A stretch of 64,000 nucleotides of DNA from Maylandia zebra (Eukaryota > Chordata > Actinopteri > Cichliformes > Cichlidae): assembly GCF_041146795.1 (NCBI RefSeq), contig NC_135185.1:12001529-12065528 (forward strand), read 5' to 3'. This document shows, in pieces, positions 1-14,900 of the stretch; the stretch's first letter is position 1; every line of letters starts with the position of its first letter. The notes beneath the pieces are model-generated. The model searched no databases. It was not told the DNA's origin and worked only from the letters and a program-made list of their open reading frames with translations. The position numbers and the translations under genes are program-made.

Positions 1-159
1 AAAAAACATCAAATGTATATATCCTCTCTGAATATAATGATATATGATCTATTATTATACCATCATGTTGCCCGGTGTTTGTTAGTTTGTTGCCTGGGAG
101 TCACCTATCCACAACAATAATTTACTGGCTATAAAATTTAATGTGTGATAAATAACTAG

Positions 160-2100
160 TAAGTAAGTAAAGTAAGTAAACTTTATTTATTAAGCGCTTT
201 TCACAGACAGGCAATCACAAAGCGCTGTACACAAATATTAAAATATTAAAATAAACAATAAAATCAATAGACATTATATACAATGTAAAAGATAAAAAGT
301 AAATAATGTAAAAAAAATAAAATAAAATATGTAGATCAACAAAAGGCTTGTTTGAACAGAAGAGTTTTTAACTGTTTTTTAAAAGAATCCACAGAGTCAA
401 GCAAACGTAATTGTAGTGGTAAACTGTTCCACAGCCTTGGTGCAACAGACTGAAAGGCTCTGTCCCCTTTTGTCTTCAATCGTGTACGGGGAACAACTAA
501 GAGACTCTGAGTCTGTGAGCGGAGATGACGAGCAGCAGTGTATTTTAAAAGAAGCTTGGATAAGTAATCTGGAGCCTGGCCATTTAGTGCTCTGTATGTT
601 AAAACAAGAATTTTAAAGCGAATTCTAAACTCTATTGGGAGCCAATGTAAAGAATATAAGATGGGAGTGATGTGAACACGCTTGGTAGAGCGAGTTAGTA
701 GTCTGGCTGCTGCGTTTTGTATTGTCTGGAGGCAAGAGAGAGATGATCTATCCAAGCTAGTAAACAGGGAATTACAGTAATCTAAGCGTGATGACACAAA
801 TGCATGAATGAGTTTTTCCAGTTCAGCTGAGGAAACCATATGTCGTAGTTTAGATATGTTTCTTAAATGATAGAAACAGGAACGAGACAAAGATTTTACA
901 TGAGAGTCAAGGCCCAGGGAAGAGTCAAATATTACTCCAAGATTTCGAATATTTGACTTGACAGATGGACAGAAAGAGGCAAGAACCTGACTGATTTTAG
1001 AATGTAGCTCAGGAGGAGCTATGATCATGGTCTCGGTCTTGTTAGTATTTAGAACAAGGTAGTTGCTTGAAAGCCAATCAGAAACCTGGGTTAAGCACTG
1101 GACTAGGGTGGACAGCCTATCCAGCTGATGAGGCTTAAAGGACATATGGAGCTGAATGTCATCAGCATAAAAATGATAAGACAGGTTGCTAAAAGATTGA
1201 ATGATACTAGCTAAAGGAAGCATATAAAAAGAAAATAGTAATGGACCTAAAACTGAGCCCTGTGGGACACCACAGGTCAGGGCAGCAGTGTTAGAGGAGA
1301 ACCTGTCAGTCCTAACAGAGAAGGTCCTGTCTGATAAGTAGGAAGAAAACCAGTCTAGGGCAGAGCCAGATACACCAGCCAAAACCTTCAGCCTGTTAAG
1401 TAGGATTTTGTGGTCGATGGTGTCAAAGGCTGCACTAAGATCAAGCAAAATGATCACAGAACAGTTCCCTGCGTCAGATGCCATTAACAGATCATTATAG
1501 ACTCTTAAGAGAGCGGTCTCTGTAGAGTGCTGCTTTTGAAAGCCAGACTGAAAAGGGTCAAGAATCTGTAATTTACATAATAGAGACCTGAACTGATTTT
1601 CAACAATTTTTTCAAGTAATTTACTGACAAATGGCAATTTTGAAATAGGTCGGTAATTACTAGCAGAGCTAGGATCGAGATTCTGTTTTTTTTAACAGAG
1701 GAGTTACCTCAGCATGTTTAAAATAAGATGGAACACAGCCTTGCCTCAGTGAACTGTTGATGATGGATAGTAATGTGGGACCAATGCTGGTGATAGACCC
1801 AGACAGGACAGAGTGAGGTAATATATCTACAGAGCATGACGAGGATTTCATTTTACCTAAAACTATAATTAAGTCATTTAGTGTGATTGGAAAAAAGGAG
1901 GTAAATGATCCAGGACAGCAAGGGGTATCTTCATAAGGGGAGGCACTTGAGGAAATTTTAGATTTCAAGTCCATCACCTTATTTACAAAGTAATTAAGGA
2001 AAGTATTACAATCTTCATCGGAAAGCAACAGAGCATGCTGGGTTGGAGGAGAAACAATACTGTTGATGGTATCAAATAGAATTCTGTGCTAAAGGTGCTA
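160..2100 (-). mobile_element. 5'-truncated L2/CR1-type LINE with reverse transcriptase
   Basis: The minus strand encodes most of a non-LTR reverse transcriptase. Visible motifs include NYRPIS near the start of the RT domain, LLDLSAAFDTIDH, GVPQGSVLGPLLF and the catalytic FYADD box, followed by the usual C-terminal region ending in FKQAFC. The frame runs from about 2095 to 336 with one break: a run of eight A (minus strand) at 1686-1693 shifts the frame, and seven would keep LLKK joined to NLDPSSASNYRPIS. The endonuclease domain is absent, so the copy is 5' truncated, as is usual for LINEs. The 3' end, near 160-180, has an AATAAA-rich tail and short TTAC repeats, typical of L2-like elements. 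It lies in the same orientation as the pabpc4-like gene, within its second intron. The clade is assigned from remembered motifs; Rex1 or CR1 is the alternative. Confidence 0.85.
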
Positions 2101-2549
2101 ATTTGTCAATCTTACAAAATAATAATTTACCAAAGCATCTCATTTTGGTTTTTTCCTCAGGTGCATGTTATTCACCCACAAAAGTATAGCATGAAGCATT
2201 AAAATATGCAACAATGAGAAAAGTTAATTTATGACATCAATATGGGGGTATATTGGATAGAACCTATTCTTCACCATCAGACCAGAAAAACTAAAGAAAG
2301 GCCTAACAGGTCCAAATGAAGAAACAGGTGTGGGGACATTCCTGTTCCCTTTTCTTGTTTTGAACGTGTGCAACTACCAAAAAGTTGCAAACTTGGTGCA
2401 TTTTACAGAAACTGAGGCAAAAAGCAGTTGAGGCGTTGTTTTTTTACATTTGTCCTCTAAAAGGCTTCTGTTAAACTTGATCACTTTATTTATGTATGTG
2501 TTAAATTTCAAACCAGCAAATAAATTAATACATAAATAAATCAGTGTTA

Positions 2550-5632
<3,083 letters not shown>

Positions 5633-5656
5633 ACTGCGTGGGGGGAAGCATGGGCA

Positions 5657-5663
5657 CTTTATA
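5657..5663 (-). promoter_or_regulatory. TATA box of the PABP gene
   Basis: TATAAAG is read on the minus strand, with its first T 31 nt upstream of the pyrimidine tract proposed as the transcription start. The spacing fits a core promoter. The surrounding 5590-5790 is GC-richer than its flanks. Confidence 0.6.
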
Positions 5664-5934
5664 GAGAGTGACGGTGCGGAGGAAATAGTGGCCCGGGTCA
5701 AACTTGGGGTGGAAAAAACACTGAGCATGCGGCGTAAAAGGGAGAGCGCACATGGTACTGTCCCAACTACAGCGCCCAGCTCCCTACAGCGACATCTGGG
5801 TGGGAATAAAAGCCTTTCACTGTAGCCAGGATGGGGCGTTTCATAAACAGGCTAATAATGTGATGCACTATTGAGCACCGGTGGAGAAATGTTGTGAATG
5901 AGTATGACTGCCTTATTTAGTCGACAGTGTCATT

Positions 5935-6062
5935 TAAAAATGCAGCTTGTATTTCAGACTTGCTGCTATGATGCCAGGTTTCTCTTGGAAATGAGATTTT
6001 TACCTGGATAAATAAAGGACTAATACAACTTTTATTATTAAAAAAAAAAAAAAAAAAAAAAA
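5935..6062 (+). repeat. Retroelement 3'-end fragment with poly(A)
   Basis: The plus strand reads GAGATTTTTACCTGGATAAATAAAGG, a tail-like sequence containing AATAAA, followed by 23 consecutive A (6040-6062). This looks like the 3' end of a polyadenylated retroposed sequence. It lies just downstream of the proposed 3' end of the ZP gene. I cannot name the family. Confidence 0.4.
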
Positions 6063-6093
6063 GTGTAATGAGACCAGATAAGTGCACATCAGT

Positions 6094-6099
6094 TTTATT
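6094..6099 (-). terminator. Polyadenylation signal of the ZP gene
   Basis: AATAAA on the minus strand, 39 nt below the stop of the proposed last exon (6140-6138). Its position supports that small last exon. Confidence 0.5.
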
Positions 6100-6137
6100 T
6101 ATCTCAAGTACAAGTTTAAAGTCCTTTAAAGCCGTGG

Positions 6138-8669
6138 TTATTCTGCATTCTTCATCCTCCTGAGGAAAAACAAAAACCAAATTAAATCAGCCATCTTCAC
6201 ATGCATTAAACAGTCTGCCAGCTAACTGCAAACAAGTCATTTACCTCAACAGATTCAAGAAAGTTGAGTGCAGCCCCTTTAGTTTCAACTGTTTTCTTTC
6301 CACTGGACTTGTCTTGTGTACCACTGCCTCTTCCTCATAACTCAGTGTCTGCGACCCATCAGCAGCTTTGGAAAAGGAGAGTTTGGAGCGCGTTATTGGT
6401 GGGATTTCATCTGTTCCTTCAGGCATCATAGCACCATCTGTCAGCATCTGGGGCAGGTCATCATGGTTTGGGTCCTTAATCTCATTCTGCAGCCATTTTT
6501 CACTTTGGGATTCCTCTACAGCAGCTGTGTTGTCCAATTCTGCTGAATTTGGCCGTTCAACCAGCATAAGGTACTTTACCCTAATCTCAGCTGGCAAAGA
6601 AAAGTTAACCGGTTCCTCTTTGCTGTCAAAGTTACCAGATCTTCCAGACCGGCTTTTTCTTTTGAAGTCCTCTGGAACAGCTGGGTGTGGAGGACTCTTC
6701 CATCCGTTAACTATAGTTGGCAAATTCATAGTTGACGGAGAAACACTACTGAAACTTTGACCTTTGATCTCATTGGTCGGATTCGGATGAGGTTCTTGAT
6801 TTGTGGTTGAAGAATGCAGTTTGGTAATGTCATTTGAGTCAGACTGAGGAGGCACCTGTTCAGGTAGCCAGAGCGTCAGCCTGGTGGCAGGGTCCTGACT
6901 TACAGCCACTACACCCTCTGGGCCAGCATTGAACTTGCTTCTTGGAACAGAAGAAACTATCACATCAGCAAGATCTGGAAGAGCAGACTGCATGGAGTTT
7001 GGGACGTTAGCGCTTTCTTCTTCGGCGATTGAAGGCAGAGTTCTCTCACCATCTTCATCCACAATGACAAAGGGACCAGTGCTGACCACAGCTTTGGCAT
7101 CTGAAATGACACGCAGCAAGTCTGTTATAAAGTTTCTGTCTTCCATCACCTTCAGACAGAAAACCAAAGCACTTACCACCAGGAAGGTTTTTGCCTTTAC
7201 ACCTTGAGCTACAGCACTCACATGCCTCCAAATCACCACTTAGTTCCTCCCATCTGAAAGGAAAGTTTCATTTATAGGACATTGGTAAAAGAAACAAACA
7301 CATACATTATGTGAATATTGATACCTTGATTCAATCACATTGTAGTTGCAGGATTTAGAGCCTGGGGTGACACCTTGGCCTGAGATCAGCACGCTACAGT
7401 GGATATACAACTTGTAGAGAAGAGTACACAACTCAGTTCAGAGAAGATTCAGAGCTGCACATCAGTGCAATCCGTTTATAGAGACTTACCTCAGAAATGA
7501 GATAAGACGTGTTCAGAACAAAATTAACCGCATCTGCGCTGTTGGAGGCCACAAACGTCACTCTAGTAGTGGAGGAACCCAGTGGGGTTACGCACCTGCA
7601 GTAAGCAGTGATATCACAGGCAATCAGAAGGTTAGACATAACAAAAACAGTTGAGATAGACACCCAACTGAAAACTCACCCTTTGTTAAATATGACTGTT
7701 TGCCTTGGTTTGGCCCGAGGCTCAGGGAACACAGAGACAAAGCAGGACTGGATGAAAGCCTCTTGATTTATTCTGGTTTTAGCCAAAACCTGAAGATTGA
7801 CAAGCTGGCCTCTTTTGTAGATATTTGACTCTGCTGCGCTCGTCCAGGACGCTGCAGGAAAGAACTGTGTTTACAAATTAAGCTGCAGCTAAAACTTGTT
7901 GTTGGATGTGTTTTATTACTTACGACTCATGGCTTTGATGCTAATGTCATCATTCTCAGGAAGTGCTGTGTCGCTAAACTTTGGAATCTTGTTCAACCTG
8001 TAAATACATGGACCTACTGTAAGTATGGTTGGTGACTAGCTGCAGACACTGAAGTAAGAACATACCTTTTTGCAACACAGAACACGTGGACTGCAGAGGG
8101 AGTTTCCCACCAGGTGGGAGAAATTCTTCTCAGATTCAAGAACAGGGTGTTGGTGAACACCTCCAAGTCATCCTCCACCTGTAAGATGGTGCAGTTTTGG
8201 TAAAGGCTTCATAAAAAGATGCAGAACTGCAACAGAACTTTATGCTCACCATAGGTGTAGTTCCACATTCACCAAAACCATAAGTGAAGACAAATTCATT
8301 TGGAAGCTCTCCATTGCTGAAGCAGCCATTGCCCAGCTGTATTTCCTCTCCAGTCAGTTTGAGACCACTGACACTCTTATCAACCAGCACGGTTAGTGTA
8401 GATGCGTCACAATACACCTGTACTCTGGGAACATTGAGGAAGGGAGAGAGTCCAGCTAGCCTGTGAAAGTCGGGGGTCCAGGATCGCCAGGAGCTGAAGA
8501 TTGTGCCTTGCGGAGTAAAATCAAAGTTTCCTCCAAATGAAAAAGGCACTCGATTTTCATAAACTCCCACAACATCCTGGGTGAATCTGCCATTGTGATA
8601 CAGAACAGACTGAACAGCAATAACACAACCAAGAAACACACATAAAGATATCTGCGTGGTCCCCATCAT
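6138..8669 (-). CDS. Secreted ZP-domain egg-coat protein (ZP3-like)
   Basis: Nine exons: 8669-8250, 8178-8066, 7997-7924, 7851-7680, 7595-7490, 7410-7325, 7253-7177, 7100-6245 and 6159-6138. All introns are GT-AG and the CDS totals 1926 nt (641 aa). It starts MMGTTQISLCVFLG, a signal peptide. Residues about 65-310 form a ZP module: ZP-N with VQVYCD, GNGCF and GFGECGT, then ZP-C with LYIHCSVLISG and a final CECCSSRC cluster. Such proteins polymerise into the egg envelope. The order of motifs is closest to ZP3/ZPC types, and I cannot assign the exact subfamily. A long hydrophilic tail of about 300 residues follows, with an RKSR furin-like site and no obvious membrane anchor. If the last intron is retained, a TAA inside its donor ends the protein at 635 aa. 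AATAAA at 6099-6094 suits the spliced form. Confidence 0.82.
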
Positions 8670-8699
8670 GAGCCCCAAACAGGACCAACAATTCAGCTC

Positions 8700-10200
8700 A
8701 TTCTCTTTGACAAGTGCATCATTAATAAGGTGCAGCGATAGTGGAGACAGGTGCTGGCAATCAAGCCAATGAAGCTGACTGGAAATGATTCTTTATTCAG
8801 TGTTAACACCACGGCAGGTGGATGGGACACATCTAAGATGCTGTTAGTGAAAAATGCAAAAATAAATGAAGCAAAATGTGTATCTTGTTCACATTTGTGG
8901 TTTTTCAGAACTTGGTTTTAGAAATCACTCCGTTGAAGGCCCAACCAGCTGCCGTTTAAACCTGTTCTTGAGAACTATTCTAACCAGAAGGCATAAAGAC
9001 AGGATGGCTTTATATGGAGACGAGCTGAAAAAAGCTAGTTTCAGACAGAGGGACACTGAAGGGCTGCACCAAGGCCCAGTTTAAGATAAGTCAGGATTAT
9101 TTGGAACTATAAATTATACAAAACTGTTTTAGTAGACTCCAAACACAAAAAATATGGTGCTGGATATAAGAATTATGCCTGTTTGTAAGGTGTTTGTGGG
9201 CTTGGTGATAACATGAAAACTTGTAGGTTAAGTCATCTGGCAGGCCATTCCTCGGCTACAATCTGAACAAACCAAAAGTTGTGAAAACTTGGTTAGTTTG
9301 GGTTAATCTAATGTCTATAACACCAAAAAACTTGTATTTATGTTACAGAATTTTCTTAGGCAAAAATATTCAAAATTATATATTTCTATTAAGTAGATGA
9401 AAGACATGTAATTTAACTCTGGCTTTTCTTCTGTGTTGAGCAAACCTCGAGATTTAAGATTTAAGATTACATGTGTTAGATGTGTGTCGGCACACATGGC
9501 AGAAAACAAAATCACACTATAATTCTGGAATACTTTCAAGGAATGAAAGGAGTTGAAGGATAGCACGTAAGAGGAAACTGGTTATAAAAGATTAAAGAAA
9601 GACATAAACTGAGAGCACACCACCTTCTGCCTCATCTAGGTGGAGCCATTGTCAAAAAGCTGACTAAGGCTACGTTCACACTGCAGGTCTTAATGCTCAA
9701 TTCCGATTTTTTGATCAAATCCGATTTTTTTTTCTGCTTGTTCACACTACAAATAAAACGCGACAGCAAACGCGCTCTAGTGTGAACGCTCAAAGCGGCC
9801 CGCATGCGCAAAAGATGTCACACACAAGGCGCTCTGTTTAGACCCAGAGCAAACAGTATTGTTTGATTGATGGCCCTTAATATAAAGACTTCGGACTTTA
9901 CGTTTCCCAATTTTTGCTTTAAGTTATTTTGTTATTTGATAATGTAAATAACCTAATAATTATCCTTATTGCTGTTTTAGAGGAGCGGTGCTTCAAAGGA
10001 TAGTTGCAGATTTTGAATTTGGGGCACTGAATGTGGTTTTTAATCTGCTTTTTTTTTTAGCAGCTGACTAATCGATTAAGACCCGATGAATACAGAGCAT
10101 TTGCCCAACACTTTCTTCTTTTATTTGACACTGGTATTGTTGTGATGGATTGTGCAAAGTCAGGAAAATTTTATATTTGTAACCTAGGTCTCTCCCCAGC
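8700..10200. other. Intergenic spacer with a MITE-like fragment
   Basis: No gene is seen. At 9668-9860 the plus strand reads GCTACGTTCACACTGCAGG and later repeated TCCGATTTTTT and TTCACACTAC words, a pattern common at the ends of non-autonomous DNA transposons in fish, possibly hAT type. No matching inverted end or target duplication could be fixed. The rest is AT-rich unique-looking sequence. Confidence 0.4.
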
Positions 10201-10225
10201 AATATAAGGCTTGAGCAGGCAAATG

Positions 10226-11150
10226 CAGTGCTGTGCAAAAGTCTTGAGCCTCCCTCATTTCTTTACATTTAGCTTCCAAACAGACATTTTTTTCCACTGG
10301 GTTTTCTGGAGGTCTTTCAAAGGTTTTCTTTGAACATTGGCCACATTTTCACTCATTTTAAGTCCCGTCCTTGTACCTGACAATTTTTGGAAGAGTGTTT
10401 GGTTGTTTTTGTTATGTTTTTTTACATTCGTTAAGACACTTAACACTGACATATGAGTCACTTAAGCATTAAAAAGGGATCTAACTCATAGGAACCAGTT
10501 TTTTGTCTACACATAATAGACACGTTAGAACAAAAAACAAATTTAAATTGTAACTTTTGGCTCCTTGTCTTAAAGAATTTTACAGATTGTTCCCATTTCT
10601 TTAGTAGAATCTTTGTCAGAGATAAAATATATTCACAGGCATGAAATATTACTTTTGCACAAAGGGATTCCCAGAAAGCTATCAGCTGAAACCTTGGCAT
10701 ATATCATGCAGTCCTTAAAAACTGAGGAAACTGGACAAGAGGAGGACGAAACAGTATCTGAAAGCTATCTGTAAAACACAGTGGAGGTGCTGTCATGTTT
10801 GGGGCTCTATTTCAAACATGGTGTGTTTCCCATTAATGGGATTATTAATGTAGAAAAGCTTTTTGATATCTGGAAAGCATCTGATTGGCCACAGCTTCAT
10901 TTTTTTTAGCATGACAATGATCCCAAGCGCACTAACAATGCAGTATAGCATTATAGCATACCTGAATATAAAAACACACAAAGGAATACTCCCCGGCCCC
11001 TCAAGGCTTGTTAGACTTGTACAAACTCTGCTTGTGCCTTATCTGTTTCCATATAGTGTAGTCTACACGTTTTAAGAAGTAGCTGCACTAATTCCCAATT
11101 TCCTTGCAAAATATAAAGAAATGAGGGGTGATTCAAGACTTTTGGTCTTG
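10226..11150 (+). mobile_element. Decayed Tc1-like DNA transposon
   Basis: The left end begins CAGTGCTGTGCAAAAGTCTTGAG, a Tc1-type terminal repeat; a diverged inverted counterpart (TTCAAGACTTTTGG) appears at about 11131-11144. Between them, translated fragments include a GGAVMFGALF-like stretch and QHDNDPKRTNNAV (near 10909-10945), a remnant of the second catalytic block of Tc1 transposases. Many stops and frame changes make it inactive. Length about 0.9 kb, shorter than a full 1.6-kb element. Confidence 0.7.
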
Positions 11151-11349
11151 TAAATAACAATTGGCCTATATTCTCATTCTGGGAGAATAGGAAGGTTAAA
11201 TCCAGGTTTAGTTTTATACTTTTTGCAGAGAATATGTAAGCTACAGTCAACAGCATTCATAAGTATAAGAGTATTTCCCAGCAACAGACAAGGTTTGTCT
11301 GAGTCCACTTAAACCTGCCGTTGTGGTAAATAAATTACACAATCATGAA

Positions 11350-11670
11350 GCACGGTGACATGGGGATTAGCACTGTTGCCTCACAGCAAGAAGGTCCTGA
11401 ATCCATCAGGGTGTTTCTGTGTGGAGTTCTCCCCGGGTACTCCGGCTCCCTCCCTCCAAAGACATGCAGTTAGTGGGGTTGGGTTAATTGGTAACTCTAA
11501 ATTGCCCACAGGTGTGCGTGAAGGTCAGTGGAAATGGTTGTGTGTCTCTAGGTGTTAGCCCTGCGACACACTGGCGACCTGTCCAGAGTGTACCCTGCCT
11601 CTCCCCCTAAGACAGCCGGGATAGGCTCCAGTCCCCCTGCGACCCTGACAAGGAGGTTAATGGATGGGAT
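11350..11670 (+). repeat. Widespread fish SINE-like interspersed repeat
   Basis: This holds the familiar order found in very many teleost loci: a GCACGGTG head, TTAGCACTGTTGCCTCACAG, CAAGAAGGTCCTG, CTCCCCGGGTACTCCGGC, AACTCTAAATTGCCC, CTGGCGACCTGTCCAG and GGGATAGGCTCCAG, ending in AATGGATGG. The head resembles a tRNA-derived promoter. The family name is not certain. The copy is diverged and lies about 0.2 kb upstream of the tmem54 first exon. Confidence 0.7.
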
Positions 11671-11939
11671 CACGATCATGACACTTTTTTAAAATCTAAA
11701 AACAATCTAATAAACTATAACAATAGCGTATGTGAATAAAGCTGTATTGTTTGTAAACATATGAATACTTGTTATTGTCTCCGACCGACACTGGAGTGTT
11801 TTTTTTGTTTTGTTTTGTTTTTTTAAGGTATCGTGGGCGGAGCTTCCGCTCAGGTAGAGCCCGTGTGTTCCCAGGTGTGCGGCGTTTAGAAGAAACCGAC
11901 AACCCGCCGAAAAACGGTCGAGTCAGAAAGCTGTCGAGA

Positions 11940-11966
11940 ATGAATTTACAAACGACAATAATATGA
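11940..11966 (+). promoter_or_regulatory. Minimal upstream ORF overlapping the tmem54 start
   Basis: ATG at 11940-11942 opens an eight-codon frame (MNLQTTII) whose TGA stop at 11964-11966 overlaps the tmem54 start ATG at 11963-11965, giving ATGA. Ribosomes that read this uORF would end exactly on the main start. Whether the uORF is in the mRNA depends on the unmapped transcription start. Confidence 0.6.
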
Positions 11967-14900
11967 AAAACAAAGGAAACAGAAAGACGGGCACAGGTGA
12001 GTTAACCTTTCACGTAGTCTGGCAGGTACCGAGCAGGGGAATGTACGTGCTAAAGTTTCTAGGCGTGGTCTGTGCTTTTGAACATGGAGCTCAGTGAGGA
12101 AGAGACATAATCAAACCACAGTGTTATTGTTCTATTATAACTTAATATTTTAGTGTTTTTCTCGCCGTTTATACCAGTTAAGAATAATCCACCCATCGTA
12201 TGGTTGGGTTTTACTATCAGTGATATTTCTTTAGACTTTCCTTGATATACAAGTGAATCTTTTAGATAGCTGTGAATTATTGGATGCTAACAGTTTGGAT
12301 AGGATAGTACGGTATGGAGCCTGTACCCCTCTAAGCATCCTTTAAAAGTATGGAGCCAAACAAAGGTGAAAGGATTAGATTATACTTTATCTATTCACAC
12401 TGGGAATTCAGTACTGTTACTGCTACTTCACACTGTGGTGGGAAAATGTGTGGCAACAAAGGACAAACTGCCAATATTATGACTGAAAACAAGTATTTCA
12501 ACAGCACCCACCTGTGCGTGAGAGCAGCGGACCATCTGTGTGCTGATAAATGTTTGAACACCCCACCCTGAGCTTTGTCTTGTTTGGTTCAGGATTTTCT
12601 TACATGGTCTCTAAACATGTGTGCTTCACTCTTAAAACGAGGGACACAGAATAGTGCAGCGTGAGCCTGCTGAGACCTGCAGTCTTACCACAGCTGCAGT
12701 ATTTTCTGCAAGCAGTGGAAGACATCTTCAGGCCTCTCTGCAGGGGGCTGGGGATAATTGTGGTTACTGCCTTGTTCTCATATTGTGCTAACCGCTGCCC
12801 CGCTTCCTTTTTAACTCTGCATAAGCCACGGTAAAGTCTGCACTAACTTCACACAACGTCTCAGTGTTTCACATTGAGATCGTATTTCAGTTCAGTTCAC
12901 ATTTAACAAACTTGTATGCACACGCGTCAAGCTGATGTGCACACAGCTGTCAGAAAGTATGAACTGCTGCACACACAATGCAATGATGATGTAGCTGTTT
13001 ATCCGTTTCCCCCCGGCAGAGATCATCATGTTCAAAGCTAAGTTAAGCTCATGATTTCAAAATAACATATTTTTGGTTTTGGCTTCCCTCAGGACTATGC
13101 TGTGCCAACCTCAAGGACAACAAAGTCTTGATGAAGATGGGGTTGGCGCTGGTGCTGGTGGGCCATGTAAACTTTATTCTTGGAGCACTGGTGCACAGCA
13201 CTGTGCTCAGACACATCAGTCTGCAACGCCAGGTCAAGAATTTGGTGTACCCCATCGCCAATATCATCGCTATCGTGGCAGGTCTTTTGGTAAGGGCTAG
13301 GACTGACAGCTGCGTACTGTTACATACTGCATATTAAAAGGGAAAAAAAGAGACAAAATTACAGAACATATATTTAAGGGTCATTAATGGCTTTATCCTG
13401 ACCACACCAAAGGGCCAATCCCTGGATTAAACAAACAAACAAACAAACCCATTGAAAAGCTGCAGGAGAAGCAGGTTTACAGAGACAAATTTACAATCAG
13501 AAACATGATCAAACCATCACAATGGCACATTCAGTATACAGCTGGAGTGTCCTCTCTGTCACTTGAATGTTAAACTGAATGTTTGAGTCATGTTGCGTCA
13601 TCTGTCTGAGTAATCATCTTCTTTTGCTGAACTTCTGGTTTTTCTTTAGGGAGGGATCTGTGGAATAACAGCTATAGTCCTATCCAGAAACAAGAAAAAC
13701 AGGATCCTGGTAAATATTCACTTTGCCAAACGGCTCTTGTTTCCTGGCTGCTGTTAGAACCTGCTTTTTGTTTGTGACTCAGTGCGTGTGTGTGTGTAGA
13801 TAACGATTTAAATACGTAACATACTTGCATGCAAGCGTAAGCTCCAAACAGGTTTGAAACATTGGATGTGTTTTCACTGAACAATCTGTGCCATCAGCTA
13901 CATGCTAAATGTCATCTTTTCTATCATGGAGAAATATTTCTATCACTTCCCAACATACACTACAGCTCAAAAGGCTTTAGCCAACTCACACTTCTTTATA
14001 TTGTGCTACCAAGGAGTGGTCTTGAGCAATACTTCAAAAGTTGACTCTGATCATCTGGACGTAGCGTTTTCAGTCCAGATGAACAGAATCAACTTTTGGA
14101 GATTTACTTACCTGGATGATTGAGCATGCATCAAGACTCTTGAGCAATAGTTCTCCAGGCATTCTAAAGCTAGCGTCCAAAGTTGTTTTGTTTTTTTGCT
14201 TTGGTTTTTTTGTATCTGTATCTGAAAATTTTCAGATTGTTTTTGAGATTTTTTTTTTTTTGTTTTTTTTGTTAATCCACGTAACACTGACCTATATGAA
14301 CACATTTCAAATTGCTTCTTTAGGAACTTTGTTACAAGTAGCCTGTCACAAAAATCACATAGTTTGTTCCAGTTTCTTCAACTGACTCTATGAAAAATGC
14401 TGCAGTTTAAAAATAACAGTTTGACAGGCATAAAATAGCAGTTTTACCCAGAGTGCTGTTGGCTGAAAATTTAGATCTTAGCATATCTTAGCCTGATGTG
14501 CAGTCACATCACACACTTTCCATCAGGAATGTGTCTAATTGGCCACAGCTTCATTTGATTTATTTATTTGTTAGCATGACAATAATCCCAGCGCTGTTTT
14601 GGCAGTGCAAAAAAGCATACTTGGATGGAAAAACACACAATGGGACATTTTGAGTCATGGCTTGGCCTCCCCACAGTCCCACAAAGCTTTGAATGTCGTT
14701 CAAGAAGCCTGGAGAACTTTTCCTGAATAGTACTTAAAGGTGGTCATTTCAAGTATTGACTTTCAAGATCATTCGAATTGTACCAACTCTGTTTTCGTCG
14801 TGTTGTTTTTGCAGATATGGGTCCTGCTGGTCTTCAGTTTCATAGCAGGTTTCCTGGCGTCTGCCTCCACCGTGGGCTTGTTAGCTTCTGTGATTACAGC

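Noticed and set aside
8670-8678. Upstream TTG in frame with the ZP gene as an alternative start
   Set aside because: Vertebrate genes start at ATG; two adjacent ATGs at 8669-8664 give a good signal peptide.
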